A model generated the notes under the pieces. It saw only the letters and a list, made by a program, of their open reading frames with translations. It ran no database searches and was not told the origin of the DNA. 64,000 nt of DNA from Streptomyces albofaciens JCM 4342. GTDB lineage: Bacteria > Actinomycetota > Actinomycetes > Streptomycetales > Streptomycetaceae. The position numbers were made by a program, and so were the translations under genes. The DNA is taken from positions 676,501-740,500 of the forward strand of contig NZ_PDCM01000001.1 in the NCBI RefSeq assembly GCF_008634025.1, given 5' to 3'. This document shows, one piece after another, positions 28,384-36,629 of the stretch (positions within the stretch are counted from its first letter, which is position 1; every line of letters starts with the position of its first letter).

Positions 28384-28451
28384 GATCCCGACCGTACGCC
28401 TGTCACCCCGTCAGAGCGCGACACCCCGACGCCACCGGGGCGCCCGGCCGC

Positions 28452-29741
28452 TCAGCGCTGCGACTGCCGCGGCAGCTCCAGCGCGACCACCGCCGCCGAG
28501 TCGCAGTACTCGCGCACCGCGCTCGTCCGGGCCACCACGCGTCCCTTGTGCACCACGATCCGGCTGTACGCGAGGGACAGTACCCCGGCGAGGCTGCCGC
28601 CGCGCACGGCCAGGAGCTCGGCGGGGAAGCCCGCCTCGACGCGGACCTCCGGCAGGCCCAGCGTCGCGCGGGCGGCCGTGCCGACCATCTCGTAGGCGGT
28701 CTCGGGGCTCGCCTCCCCCAGGGAGGCCAGGAGGTACGCGGCTTCCAGGGGATCGCCGCGGCCCACCGGGTTCGCGGCGTCGCGCAGGGCGCCGCTGCCG
28801 GCCGCCACCCGCACCCCGGCCGCGCGCAGCAGCCGTACGGGCGCCTGACGGGCCGCCGGGGCCGCCGCCCTGCCGGACCCCGGCCGGGCCGCGCCACGCC
28901 GCTCCAGGGCCGCGCAGCCGCCCTGCGGCAGGCACACGACCGTGACGCCGGCCGCCGCGAGGTGCTCGGCGGTGCGGGCCGCCACCTCCGGCGGCAGCGC
29001 CGACAGGCCCGCGCACGGTCCGATCGCCACCCCGGGCCGCAGCCCGCCCGCCACCGCGGCGAACCGGGCCAGCCGCGCGGGGTCGTCGCCGTCCGTGTGG
29101 AGGTCCACCGCGCAGCCGTGCTCGGCCGCGACCTCCAGGACGGTCTCGACGTACCCGGCCGGGTCGGGGTCGAGGTCCGGGCAGCCGCCGATGACCGTGG
29201 CGCCCATCTTCACGGCGTCCCGCAGCATCGCCAGCCCGTCCGCCCCGGCCGCCCCGGTGAGCATCCGCGGCACGGCCACCGCCGTCAGCTCGGCCAGCCC
29301 GCGCAGCGACCGGCCCGCCTGGAGGACGGCCTCCAGCGAACGCAGCGCCTGGACGTCGCCGATGCGCACGTGGGTGCGCAGCGCCGTCGCGCCGTGGCCC
29401 AGTTGCAGGAGGGCCGCCTCCGTGGTGCGGCGCTGCACGTCTTCGAGGGTGTCGGTGGCGGGCCCGGTGGCGTCCGCGGTCAGCGCGGTGTCGCAGTGCG
29501 CGTGCGGCTCGGCGGGGGCCGGGAGCAGCAGATAGCCGCCGAGGTCGATACGGGTGCCCTGCGGGGCGAGGCTGCCCGCCGTGCCGACCGCCTCGATGCG
29601 CCCGCCGCTGAGCCGTACGTCCACCACGCGGCCGTCGGCGAGCCGGGCGTCGCAGAGCACCAGGGTGCCCGCCGCGGCGCCGGTGCCATCGCCGCCGGAG
29701 GCCTTCTCGGGACCCGGCTGCGGCTGACTGCTCTCGGACAT
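28452..29741 (-). CDS. Cytosine-deaminase-like amidohydrolase lacking key catalytic residues
   Basis: A 429-residue TIM-barrel amidohydrolase most like cytosine deaminase. The metal pair is kept as His80 and His82 (PHAHCD), and a third His215 is in DLHTDGDD. Compared with E. coli CodA as I recall it, the catalytic Glu after the third His is Gly218, the fourth His (in SHTTAM) is replaced in GPCAGL at 241-246, and the Asp ligand of GHDD is replaced in GSGALRD at 315-321. It may therefore be inactive or act on a different substrate. An Ala/Arg/Pro-rich loop at 282-301 is an insertion. The N-terminal 25 residues are disordered. Confidence 0.75.
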   Translation of the reverse strand: MSESSQPQPGPEKASGGDGTGAAAGTLVLCDARLADGRVVDVRLSGGRIEAVGTAGSLAPQGTRIDLGGYLLLPAPAEPHAHCDTALTADATGPATDTLEDVQRRTTEAALLQLGHGATALRTHVRIGDVQALRSLEAVLQAGRSLRGLAELTAVAVPRMLTGAAGADGLAMLRDAVKMGATVIGGCPDLDPDPAGYVETVLEVAAEHGCAVDLHTDGDDPARLARFAAVAGGLRPGVAIGPCAGLSALPPEVAARTAEHLAAAGVTVVCLPQGGCAALERRGAARPGSGRAAAPAARQAPVRLLRAAGVRVAAGSGALRDAANPVGRGDPLEAAYLLASLGEASPETAYEMVGTAARATLGLPEVRVEAGFPAELLAVRGGSLAGVLSLAYSRIVVHKGRVVARTSAVREYCDSAAVVALELPRQSQR

Positions 29742-29882
29742 CGCGCTCCTCGAAGGACCGGGCGTGCAAGATCACGCAGCGTGGTCCGAGCCTAGGGGGC
29801 GGTCCGGGAGGCTTCGCGGAGGCGCGAAATAGTCGTACCGGTGTGGTGCGAGGGGCGGGCGGGGGCGGTCGCCGGATACGGA

Positions 29883-29912
29883 TTTCACCTTTGGCGGCAG
29901 GCCGTGTAATGT
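29883..29912 (+). promoter_or_regulatory. Possible promoter of the tRNA-Thr/tRNA-Met unit
   Basis: TTTCAC (29883) and TAATGT (29907) spaced by 18 bp, ending 11 bp before the tRNA. The -35 is poor. Confidence 0.35.
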
Positions 29913-29923
29913 CTTCATCGCTC

Positions 29924-29996
29924 GCCCCAATAGCTCAGTCGGCAGAGCGTCTCCATGGTAAGGAGAAGGTCTACGGTTCGATTCCGTATTGGGGCT
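29924..29996 (+). tRNA. tRNA-Thr (GGT)
   Basis: A 73-nt tRNA. Acceptor arms GCCCCAA and TTGGGGC pair perfectly, the anticodon stem TCTCC/GGAGA encloses ATGGTAA, and the T-arm TACGG/CCGTA encloses TTCGATT. No encoded CCA. Confidence 0.97.
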
Positions 29997-30012
29997 CTGA
30001 TGTGTGAGGTAT

Positions 30013-30028
30013 CCCGCCTTCGGGCGGG
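30013..30028 (+). terminator. Hairpin between tRNA-Thr and tRNA-Met
   Basis: CCCGCC-TTCG-GGCGGG, a 6-bp stem with a stable UUCG tetraloop. It may be a terminator or a processing hairpin if the two tRNAs are co-transcribed. Confidence 0.55.
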
Positions 30029-30043
30029 GTCCGCTCGCATCGC

Positions 30044-30116
30044 AGCGGTGTAGCTCAGTCGGTAGAGCAAGCGGCTCATAATCGCTGTGTCACCGGTTCA
30101 AGTCCGGTCACCGCTA
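30044..30116 (+). tRNA. tRNA-Met (CAT)
   Basis: A 73-nt tRNA. Acceptor arms AGCGGTG and CACCGCT pair, and the anticodon stem AGCGG/TCGCT encloses CTCATAA with CAT. The A-T first pair and the lack of the initiator GGG/CCC anticodon stem indicate an elongator tRNA. A CAT anticodon could also be modified to read isoleucine AUA, which I consider less likely. Confidence 0.92.
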
Positions 30117-30121
30117 CATAC

Positions 30122-30159
30122 AGTAGCCGATTGTGGGGTCGGTCTCCCGATCGGCTACT
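30122..30159 (+). terminator. Terminator after tRNA-Met
   Basis: AGTAGCCGAT and ATCGGCTACT form a perfect 10-bp stem followed by CTTC. Confidence 0.7.
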
Positions 30160-30203
30160 CTTCATGCGTTCACCCGTCCATCCGTCCGTCAAGGAGCACT
30201 CAC

Positions 30204-30368
30204 GTGGCTGCCACCGACGTCCGCCCGAAGATCACGCTGGCCTGCGTGGAGTGCAAGGAGCGGAACTACATCACCAAGAAGAACCGGCGCAACGACCCGG
30301 ACCGTCTTGAGATGAAGAAGCACTGCCCGCGTTGCAACGCGCACACCGCGCACCGCGAGACGCGATAA
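30204..30368 (+). CDS. rpmG: 50S ribosomal protein bL33
   Basis: A 54-residue ribosomal protein. CVECK and CPRCN give two CxxC pairs, so this is the zinc-binding (C+) paralogue. Streptomyces usually also has a cysteine-free, zinc-regulated copy elsewhere. The GTG at 30204 is preceded by AAGGAG. It starts the conserved actinobacterial cluster rpmG, hadA, hadB, murB-like, tRNA-Trp, secE. Confidence 0.96.
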   Translation: MAATDVRPKITLACVECKERNYITKKNRRNDPDRLEMKKHCPRCNAHTAHRETR

Positions 30369-30380
30369 CACCAGGCTCGA

Positions 30381-30420
30381 CCGCGAGGCCGTCCCCAGAC
30401 CATGGGGGCGGCCTCGCGGC
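30381..30420 (+). terminator. Terminator of rpmG
   Basis: CCGCGAGGCC with CCCC pairs with GGGG and GGCCTCGCGG, 12 nt after the stop. Confidence 0.85.
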
Positions 30421-30520
30421 GTTGTGGTGCCCGGGGCGCGCGGCGCGGCGCCGGGCCCGCGCACCGGTATGACAAGGTCAGGGACCGTTACAGGGACCAG
30501 TTCAGGGAGGTTGCGAGCCC

Positions 30521-30976
30521 ATGGCGCTCGACCAGTCCTTCGTCGGGCGGAGCTACCCGGCCACCGCTCCTTATGAGGTCGGCCGGGAGAAGATCCGCGA
30601 ATTCGCCGAGGCGATCGGGGACGCCGCCCCGGCGTACACCGACGCCGAGGCCGCCAGGGCGCTCGGGCACCCCGATGTGATCGCCCCGCCGACTTTTGTG
30701 TTCTCCATCACCTTCCGCGCCGCGGGCCAGGTCGTCGAGGACCCGCAGCTGGGTCTCGATTACAGCCGGGTGGTGCACGGCGACCAGAAATTCGTCTACA
30801 CCCGCCCGGTGCGCGCCGGTGACCGGCTGACCGTCACCTCGACCATCGAGGCGATCAAATCCATGGCGGGAAACGACATTCTCGATATCCGTGGCGAGGT
30901 GCACGACGAAGCGGGCGAACACGTGGTGACCGCTTTCACCAAGCTGGTGGCGCGCGCCGCCGGACAGGAGGGCTGA
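30521..30976 (+). CDS. HadA-like (FAS1-like dehydratase domain) subunit
   Basis: A 151-residue hot-dog-fold protein of the MaoC/FAS1-like dehydratase family, similar to HadA of mycobacterial FAS-II (Rv0635). It lacks the catalytic Asp/His motif: the equivalent position reads EAIGDAAPAYTD. It therefore probably acts as the non-catalytic partner of the next gene, 4 nt downstream. The order rpmG-hadA-hadB is the same as in mycobacteria. Streptomyces has no mycolic acids, so the substrate is unknown. The ATG has GGGAGG upstream. Confidence 0.85.
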   Translation: MALDQSFVGRSYPATAPYEVGREKIREFAEAIGDAAPAYTDAEAARALGHPDVIAPPTFVFSITFRAAGQVVEDPQLGLDYSRVVHGDQKFVYTRPVRAGDRLTVTSTIEAIKSMAGNDILDIRGEVHDEAGEHVVTAFTKLVARAAGQEG

Positions 30977-30980
30977 CCCG

Positions 30981-31415
30981 ATGACCGCGAAGATCTCTTA
31001 CGACGACGTCGAGGCCGGCACCGAACTCCCGGCGCAGACCTTTCCCGTGACCCGTGACACGCTCGTGCGCTACGCGGGCGCCTCCGGCGACTTCAACCCG
31101 ATCCACTGGAACGAGAAGTTCGCCAAGGAGGTCGGCCTCCCCGACGTGATCGCGCACGGCATGTTCACCATGGCCGAGGCGGTCCGCGTGGTCACCGACT
31201 GGACCGGCGACCCGGGCGCGGTCGTCGAGTACGGCGTGCGCTTCACCAAGCCCGTCGTGGTCCCCAACGACGACAAGGGCGCGGTCATCGAGGTCAGCGG
31301 CAAGGTCGCGGCCAAGCTGGACGACGAGGCCCGTACGGTCCGTGTCGACCTGACCGCGACCAGCGACGGCCGGAAGGTGCTCGGGATGTCGCGCGCGGTG
31401 GTCAAGCTCGCCTGA
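30981..31415 (+). CDS. HadB-like MaoC-family dehydratase, catalytic subunit
   Basis: A 144-residue hot-dog-fold (R)-hydratase. The catalytic motif YAGASGDFNPIHWN contains the essential Asp and His. It resembles HadB (Rv0636), which dehydrates 3-hydroxyacyl-ACP as a heterodimer with HadA. It lies 4 nt after the HadA-like gene, so the two are probably co-translated. A terminator follows before murB. Confidence 0.88.
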   Translation: MTAKISYDDVEAGTELPAQTFPVTRDTLVRYAGASGDFNPIHWNEKFAKEVGLPDVIAHGMFTMAEAVRVVTDWTGDPGAVVEYGVRFTKPVVVPNDDKGAVIEVSGKVAAKLDDEARTVRVDLTATSDGRKVLGMSRAVVKLA

Positions 31416-31434
31416 AAAGCGCGCGCGTAGCCGC

Positions 31435-31473
31435 ACGGGGGCGGCCCGGCCCGGGTGCCGGGGCCGCCCCCGT
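31435..31473 (+). terminator. Terminator of the hadA-hadB-like pair
   Basis: ACGGGGGCGGCCC and GGGCCGCCCCCGT form a perfect 13-bp stem. It ends at the -10-like element of murB. Confidence 0.85.
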
Positions 31474-31478
31474 ACTCT
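31473..31478 (+). promoter_or_regulatory. -10 element suggesting leaderless murB transcript
   Basis: TACTCT is followed 7 nt later by the murB GTG, with no ribosome binding site between. This spacing puts the transcription start at or next to the first codon. No -35 is recognisable. Confidence 0.5.
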
Positions 31479-31485
31479 TGAGCCC

Positions 31486-32541
31486 GTGCAGGAACTCCAC
31501 GACGCGCCCCTCGCCCCGCTGACCACCTTCCGTCTCGGCGGACCGGCCACCCGGCTGCTCACCGCCACCACGGACGACGAAGTGATCGCCGCCGTCCGCG
31601 AGGCCGACGCCTCCGGCACACCGCTGCTCGTCATCGGCGGCGGCAGCAACCTGGTCATCGGCGACAAGGGCTTCGAGGGCACCGCGCTGCGCATCGCCAC
31701 CCGCGGCTTCGCCCTCGACGGCACCGACCTGACGCTGGCCGCGGGCGAGAACTGGTCCGACGCGGTGGCCCGTACGGTCGGGGCCGGGCTCGCGGGCATC
31801 GAGTGCCTGGCCGGCATCCCCGGCTCGGCCGGTGCCACGCCCATCCAGAACGTGGGCGCGTACGGACAGGAAGTGTCCTCCACGATCACCGAAGTGGTTG
31901 CGTACGACCGCATAGCGGGCGAGACCGTGACTCTCTCGAACGCCGAGTGCGCGTTCTCGTACCGGCACAGCCGCTTCAAGGAGCACCCCGACCGCTTCGT
32001 CGTGCTGCGGGTGCGCTTCGCCCTGGAGGACGCGGGCGGGCTGTCCGCGCCGATCAAGTACGCGGAGACCGCGCGCACCCTCGGTGTCGAGGCCGGCGAG
32101 CGGGTGCCGGCCGCCACCGCCCGCGAGACCGTGCTCAAGCTGCGGGCCGGCAAGGGCATGGTCCTGGACCCGGAGGACCACGACACCTGGTCGGCGGGGT
32201 CCTTCTTCACCAACCCCGTCCTCACCGAGGCGCAGCACGCCGACTTCCTCGCCCGCGTCCACGAGCGGCTCGGCGCGGACGTCACGCCGCCCGCCTTCCC
32301 GGCGGGGGAGGGCCGCGTGAAGACCTCCGCCGCCTGGCTCATCGACCGCGCGGGCTTCACCAAGGGCTACGGCGACGGCCCGGCCCGCATCTCCACCAAG
32401 CACACCCTCGCCCTGACCAACCGCGGCCGGGCCACCACCGAGGACCTGCTCGCGCTGGCCCGGGAGGTCCGCGAGGGCGTCCGCGCGGCCTTCGGCATCA
32501 CCCTGGTCAACGAGCCGGTGACGGTCGGCGTCACCCTTTAG
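31486..32541 (+). CDS. murB: UDP-N-acetylenolpyruvoylglucosamine reductase
   Basis: A 351-residue cytoplasmic flavoenzyme of peptidoglycan synthesis, reducing UDP-GlcNAc-enolpyruvate to UDP-MurNAc with NADPH. FAD-binding motifs are IGGGSNLVIGD and GIPGSAGATPIQNVGAYGQE, and the proton-donating Ser is in SAGSFFTNP. It is a type I MurB with the extra loop (KYAETARTLG). The GTG at 31486 is the first codon of the conserved HDAPLAPLTTF region. It converges with add, leaving a 6-bp gap. Confidence 0.95.
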   Translation: MQELHDAPLAPLTTFRLGGPATRLLTATTDDEVIAAVREADASGTPLLVIGGGSNLVIGDKGFEGTALRIATRGFALDGTDLTLAAGENWSDAVARTVGAGLAGIECLAGIPGSAGATPIQNVGAYGQEVSSTITEVVAYDRIAGETVTLSNAECAFSYRHSRFKEHPDRFVVLRVRFALEDAGGLSAPIKYAETARTLGVEAGERVPAATARETVLKLRAGKGMVLDPEDHDTWSAGSFFTNPVLTEAQHADFLARVHERLGADVTPPAFPAGEGRVKTSAAWLIDRAGFTKGYGDGPARISTKHTLALTNRGRATTEDLLALAREVREGVRAAFGITLVNEPVTVGVTL

Positions 32542-32547
32542 GACGCG

Positions 32548-33570
32548 TCAGTCCGCCCCCAGCCAGGCGTCCACCCCCGCCAGCAGCTTCCGCCGCACGT
32601 CCTCCGGCGCCCGCGAGCCCTGGATCGACTGGCGGGCCAGCTCGGCCAGTTCGGCGTCCGAGAAGCCGTGCGCGGTGCGGGCGATCTCGTACTGGGCCGC
32701 CAGCCGGGAGCCGAACAGCAGCGGGTCGTCGGCGCCCAGCGCCATCGGGACGCCGGCGTCGTAGAAGGTCCGCAGCGGCACGTCCTCGGGCTTCTCGTAG
32801 ACACCCAGGGCCACGTTCGACGCCGGACAGACCTCGCAGGTCACGCCCCGCTCGGCCAGCCGCCGCAGCAGCGCCGGGTCCTCCGCGGCGCGTACGCCGT
32901 GGCCGACCCGCGCCGCGTGCAGGTCGTCCAGGCAGTCCCGCACGCTCGCCGGGCCGGACAGCTCGCCGCCGTGCGGCGCCGCCAGCAGCCCGCCGTCGCG
33001 CGCGATGGCGAAGGCCCGGTCGAAGTCGCGCGCGAAGCCCCGCCGCTCGTCGTTGGAGAGGCCGAAACCGATCACGCCCTGGTCGGCGTAGCGGACCGCG
33101 AGCCGGGCGAGCGTACGGGCGTCCAGGGGGTGCTTCATGCGGTTCGCGGCCACCAGGACGCGTATCCCGAGGCCGGTCTCCCGGGAGGCGGCGCGCACCG
33201 CGTCCAGGATGATCTCCAGCGCGGGGATCAGCCCGCCCAGCCGCGGCGCGTACGAGGTCGGGTCGACCTGGATCTCCAGCCACCCGGAGCCGTCCCGCAC
33301 GTCCTCCTCGGCGGTCTCGCGGACCAGCCGCCGGATGTCCTCGGGGGAGCGCAGACAGGACCGGGCGATGTCGTACAGCCGCTGGAAGCGGAACCAGCCG
33401 CGCTCGTCCGTCGCCCGCAGCTTCGGCGGCTCGCCGCCCTTCAGGGCCTCCGGCAGGTGCACGCCGTACTTGTCGGCGAGGTCCAGCAGGGTCGCGGGCC
33501 GCATCGATCCGGTGAAGTGCAGGTGCAGGTGGGCCTTGGGCAGGGCCCGGACATCGCGTACACGTTCCAT
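32548..33570 (-). CDS. add: Adenosine deaminase
   Basis: A 340-residue zinc enzyme converting adenosine to inosine in purine salvage. Metal and catalytic motifs are HLHLHF near residue 14-19, PHGGEL (His and catalytic Glu), VGHGVR and GADDPLLF (two Asp). The usual HLHLEG and NTDDP are altered to HLHFTG and GADDP, a variant group I have seen in actinobacteria, so activity on adenine or a modified adenosine cannot be excluded. The ATG at 33570 is used; the frame stays open for 1.5 kb upstream but that part lies across aspC in another frame. Confidence 0.85.
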   Translation of the reverse strand: MERVRDVRALPKAHLHLHFTGSMRPATLLDLADKYGVHLPEALKGGEPPKLRATDERGWFRFQRLYDIARSCLRSPEDIRRLVRETAEEDVRDGSGWLEIQVDPTSYAPRLGGLIPALEIILDAVRAASRETGLGIRVLVAANRMKHPLDARTLARLAVRYADQGVIGFGLSNDERRGFARDFDRAFAIARDGGLLAAPHGGELSGPASVRDCLDDLHAARVGHGVRAAEDPALLRRLAERGVTCEVCPASNVALGVYEKPEDVPLRTFYDAGVPMALGADDPLLFGSRLAAQYEIARTAHGFSDAELAELARQSIQGSRAPEDVRRKLLAGVDAWLGAD

Positions 33571-33641
33571 CCCAGGATCTTGCCGTACGGGCCCGACGTG
33601 CCGGTAGGCCCTTTCCCGAACGAGCGCCCGCCCGAAAGCAG

Positions 33642-33674
33642 ATGCGGGCCCCGGGGAAACCCCGGGGCCCGCAT
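33642..33674 (-). terminator. Terminator of aspC
   Basis: ATGCGGGCCCCGGGG and CCCCGGGGCCCGCAT form a perfect 15-bp stem with an AAA loop, 15 bp after the aspC stop. Confidence 0.92.
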
Positions 33675-33689
33675 GCGTCCGGCCGTGCG

Positions 33690-34922
33690 CTACTTCGCCT
33701 CGGCCAGCAGGTTCTGGACGCGCGTGATGCCCTCGACCAGGTCCTCGTCGCCGAGCGCGTACGACAGGCGCAGGTAGCCCGGTGTGCCGAACGCCTCGCC
33801 CGGGACCACCGCGACCTCGGCCTCCTCCAGGATCAGCTCGGCCAGCTCCACGCTGGTCCGCGGGCGCTTGCCGCGGATCTCCTTGCCGAGCAGGCCCTTG
33901 ACCGACGGGTACGCGTAGAACGCGCCCTCCGGCTCCGGGCACAGCACGCCGTCGATCTCGTTGAGCATCCGCACCATCGTCCGGCGGCGGCGGTCGAAGG
34001 CGGTCTTCATCTCCTCGACGGCCGTCAGGTCGCCCGAGACCGCCGCGATGGCCGCGGCCTGCGCCACGTTGGAGACGTTGGAGGTGGCGTGCGACTGGAG
34101 GTTCGCCGCGGCCTTGATCACGTCCTTCGGGCCGATGGCCCAGCCCACCCGCCAGCCGGTCATCGCGTACGTCTTCGCCACACCGTTGACGATGATGCAC
34201 TTCTCGCGCAGCTCCGGCACGACCACGGGCAGCGAGCAGAACGTCGCGTCGCCGTAGACCAGGTGCTCGTAGATCTCGTCGGTGAGCACCCACAGACCGT
34301 GCTCGGCGGCCCAGCGGCCCACCGCCTCGACCTGCTCGCGGGTGTAGACCGCGCCGGTCGGGTTGGACGGCGAGACGAACAGCAGCACCTTCGTACGGTC
34401 CGTACGGGCCGCCTCCAGCTGCTCCACGGAGACCCGGTAACCGGTGGTCTCGTCGGCCACCACCTCCACCGGCACGCCGCCCGCCAGCCGGATCGACTCC
34501 GGGTAGGTGGTCCAGTACGGGGCGGGCACGATGACCTCGTCGCCCGGGTCCAGGATCGCCGCGAACGCCTCGTAGATCGCCTGCTTGCCACCGTTGGTGA
34601 CGAGAACGTTCGCCGCCTCGACCTCGTACCCGGAGTCGCGCAGCGTCTTCGCGGCGATCGCGGCCTTCAGCTCGGGCAGGCCGCCGGCCGGGGTGTACCG
34701 GTGGTACTTCGGGTCGCGGCAGGCCTCGACGGCGGCCTCGACGATGTAGCCGGGCGTGGGGAAGTCGGGCTCGCCGGCGCCGAAGCCGATCACCGGGCGC
34801 CCGGCGGCCTTGAGGGCCTTGGCCTTGGCGTCCACGGCGAGGGTCGCGGACTCGGAGATCGCCCCGACGCGGGCCGACACCCGACGGTCGGTGGGGGACT
34901 GTGCGGGAGGAGTAGCGCTCAT
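33690..34922 (-). CDS. aspC: Pyridoxal-phosphate aminotransferase (aspartate aminotransferase class I)
   Basis: A 410-residue fold-type I aminotransferase. [10 protein letters not shown] is the N-terminal arm, SPSNPTGA and [10 protein letters not shown] bind the cofactor, and the Schiff-base Lys is in [16 protein letters not shown] second conserved Arg lies in YLRLSYA. It is probably AspC (aspartate/2-oxoglutarate); some homologues also act as prephenate aminotransferases. The ATG at 34922 is listed. An ATG three codons upstream (34931) has GGGA close by and is also possible. It is divergent from tRNA-Trp. Confidence 0.92.
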   Translation of the reverse strand: MSATPPAQSPTDRRVSARVGAISESATLAVDAKAKALKAAGRPVIGFGAGEPDFPTPGYIVEAAVEACRDPKYHRYTPAGGLPELKAAIAAKTLRDSGYEVEAANVLVTNGGKQAIYEAFAAILDPGDEVIVPAPYWTTYPESIRLAGGVPVEVVADETTGYRVSVEQLEAARTDRTKVLLFVSPSNPTGAVYTREQVEAVGRWAAEHGLWVLTDEIYEHLVYGDATFCSLPVVVPELREKCIIVNGVAKTYAMTGWRVGWAIGPKDVIKAAANLQSHATSNVSNVAQAAAIAAVSGDLTAVEEMKTAFDRRRRTMVRMLNEIDGVLCPEPEGAFYAYPSVKGLLGKEIRGKRPRTSVELAELILEEAEVAVVPGEAFGTPGYLRLSYALGDEDLVEGITRVQNLLAEAK

Positions 34923-34992
34923 GTACTGCATGTTCCCAGACCGCCCGGGAGGCGGGCACACGGGTTTGGAGGCGCCACCTCGGGGCTTTCTG

Positions 34993-35022
34993 TTCGACGC
35001 CCGGCCGCGAAGCACGTACACT
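34993..35022 (+). promoter_or_regulatory. Promoter candidate for tRNA-Trp/secE
   Basis: TTCGAC (34993) and TACACT (35017) with an 18-bp spacer, 85 bp upstream of the tRNA. A second possible -10, TAGGTT at 35088, is nearer but has no good -35. Confidence 0.45.
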
Positions 35023-35106
35023 CGCTGACCGTTGGCTCCCAACAGGCCGTCGGCGACCTCGCACCTGGTGCAGTGGTCGGGATGCGGTAGGTTGGGGGAA
35101 CCACAA

Positions 35107-35179
35107 AGGGTCGTAGCTCAATTGGTAGAGCACTGGTCTCCAAAACCAGCGGTTGGGGGTTCAAGTCCCTCCGGCCCTG
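35107..35179 (+). tRNA. tRNA-Trp (CCA)
   Basis: A 73-nt tRNA. Acceptor arms AGGGTCG and CGGCCCT pair with one G-U, the anticodon stem CTGGT/ACCAG encloses CTCCAAA, and the T-loop is TTCAAGT. Its place just upstream of secE is conserved in actinobacteria. Confidence 0.97.
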
Positions 35180-35288
35180 CTACACGCACTCTTCACCGAG
35201 TCGCGTGCACGCGTACGTACTGAAATGCACCGCCGTGCGGCTCTACCGGGCGCGGCACGGCCAACGACCCGGATTCAGGTGAGGACGA

Positions 35289-35582
35289 GTGACGGACGCC
35301 CTGGGCTCCATCGACATGCCTGAGCGCGGTCGTTCCGAAGGCGAGGCCTCGGAGTCGAAGAAGCCCCGTCGCGGCGGCAAGCGCGGCAAGAAGGGCCCCT
35401 TCGCCCGGCTGGCGCTCTTCTACCGGCAGATCATCGCGGAGCTCCGCAAGGTCGTCTGGCCCACGCGGGGCCAGCTTTCGACGTACACCACTGTGGTGAT
35501 CATCTTCGTCGTCATCGTCATCGGTCTCGTAACCGTGATTGACTTGGGATTCAACCAGGCCGTCAAGTACGTCTTCGGCTGA
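35289..35582 (+). CDS. secE: Preprotein translocase subunit SecE
   Basis: A 97-residue translocon subunit. The N-terminal 35 residues are charged (Lys/Arg/Gly-rich), followed by the conserved amphipathic segment FYRQIIAELRKVVWPTR and a single C-terminal membrane helix (about 68-90). It clamps SecY in the membrane. The GTG at 35289 has GAGGACGA upstream. It is followed by nusG, as in most bacteria. Confidence 0.96.
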   Translation: MTDALGSIDMPERGRSEGEASESKKPRRGGKRGKKGPFARLALFYRQIIAELRKVVWPTRGQLSTYTTVVIIFVVIVIGLVTVIDLGFNQAVKYVFG

Positions 35583-35591
35583 TCCCGCGAA

Positions 35592-35612
35592 GGGCGCCTT
35601 TGCGGGCGCCCC
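35592..35612 (+). terminator. Hairpin between secE and nusG
   Basis: GGGCGCC and GGCGCCC with a short loop, followed by CTTT. Probably an attenuator or partial terminator, since nusG is usually co-transcribed. Confidence 0.6.
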
Positions 35613-35654
35613 TTTGCATGTTCAACCCCTTGAAGCCAGGAAGAAGCAGCCACC

Positions 35655-36557
35655 GTGTCTGACCCGAACCTGAACGACGCCGCCGACTCCGTCGAGACGG
35701 CAGCGGCCGACGTTGACGCGGCTGCCTCGGCCGAGGTCGAGGGCGACGCTGCGGCGAGCGCCGGCGAAGAGGCCGCCCGCGAGATCGTCGAGGGCGCCGA
35801 CGCGGCCGACGAGCTCGACACCGAGGAGGCCGAGGCGGGCGAGGCCGCCGAGGAGGCCGCGGTCACCGCCGAGGACGAGGACGCCGCCGAGGGTGCCGAG
35901 ACCGCCGAGGACGCGGCGGCCGAGGGCGAGGACGAGCCGGCCGACCCGATCGCCGCGCTGCGCGAGGAGCTGCGCACCCTGCCGGGCGAGTGGTACGTGA
36001 TCCACACCTACGCGGGCTACGAGAAGCGCGTGAAGGCCAACCTGGAGCAGCGCGCCGTCTCGCTCAACGTCGAGGACTTCATCTACCAGGCCGAGGTCCC
36101 CGAGGAAGAGATCGTCCAGATCAAGAACGGCGAGCGCAAGAACGTCCGCCAGAACAAGCTCCCGGGTTACGTGCTCGTGCGCATGGACCTGACGAACGAG
36201 TCCTGGGGCGTCGTGCGCAACACGCCGGGCGTCACCGGCTTCGTGGGCAACGCCTACGACCCGTACCCGCTCACCCTGGACGAGATCGTCAAGATGCTCG
36301 CCCCGGAGGCCGAGGAGAAGGCCGCCAAGGAGGCCGCCGAGGCCGAGGGCAAGCCGGCCCCGTCCCGCAAGGTCGAGGTCCAGGTGCTGGACTTCGAGGT
36401 GGGCGACTCGGTCACCGTCACCGACGGCCCGTTCGCCACGCTCCAGGCCACGATCAACGAGATCAACGCCGACTCGAAGAAGGTCAAGGGCCTCGTCGAG
36501 ATCTTCGGCCGCGAGACCCCGGTCGAGCTGAGCTTCGACCAGATCCAGAAGAACTGA
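35655..36557 (+). CDS. nusG: Transcription termination/antitermination protein NusG
   Basis: A 300-residue NusG. Residues 1-105 are a very acidic Ala/Glu/Asp-rich extension without fold; E. coli NusG begins at what is residue 110 here. The NGN domain starts at [20 protein letters not shown], and the C-terminal KOW domain is at about 240-298 ([15 protein letters not shown]). A charged Ala/Glu linker of 25 residues separates them. NGN binds RNA polymerase, KOW binds Rho or S10. Acidic N-terminal extensions are common in actinobacterial NusG. Start GTG at 35655. Confidence 0.96.
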   Translation: MSDPNLNDAADSVETAAADVDAAASAEVEGDAAASAGEEAAREIVEGADAADELDTEEAEAGEAAEEAAVTAEDEDAAEGAETAEDAAAEGEDEPADPIAALREELRTLPGEWYVIHTYAGYEKRVKANLEQRAVSLNVEDFIYQAEVPEEEIVQIKNGERKNVRQNKLPGYVLVRMDLTNESWGVVRNTPGVTGFVGNAYDPYPLTLDEIVKMLAPEAEEKAAKEAAEAEGKPAPSRKVEVQVLDFEVGDSVTVTDGPFATLQATINEINADSKKVKGLVEIFGRETPVELSFDQIQKN

Positions 36558-36583
36558 CGCTCTTCAGGACACCAGCTTCCGAA

Positions 36584-36629
36584 CAGGTCGGGCGGACCCT
36601 CCGGGGACCGTCTGACCTGCTCGGTTTTT
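36584..36629 (+). terminator. Terminator of nusG
   Basis: CAGGTC/GACCTG and an inner CGG/CCG stem (36584-36619), followed by TTTTT at 36625-36629, a rare classical U-run in this GC-rich DNA. Confidence 0.85.

Noticed and set aside
32548..35133. Apparent 861-residue fusion upstream of adenosine deaminase
   Set aside because: The frame is simply open across aspC, which is read in another frame of the same strand. The deaminase begins at 33570 and a perfect terminator lies between the two genes.
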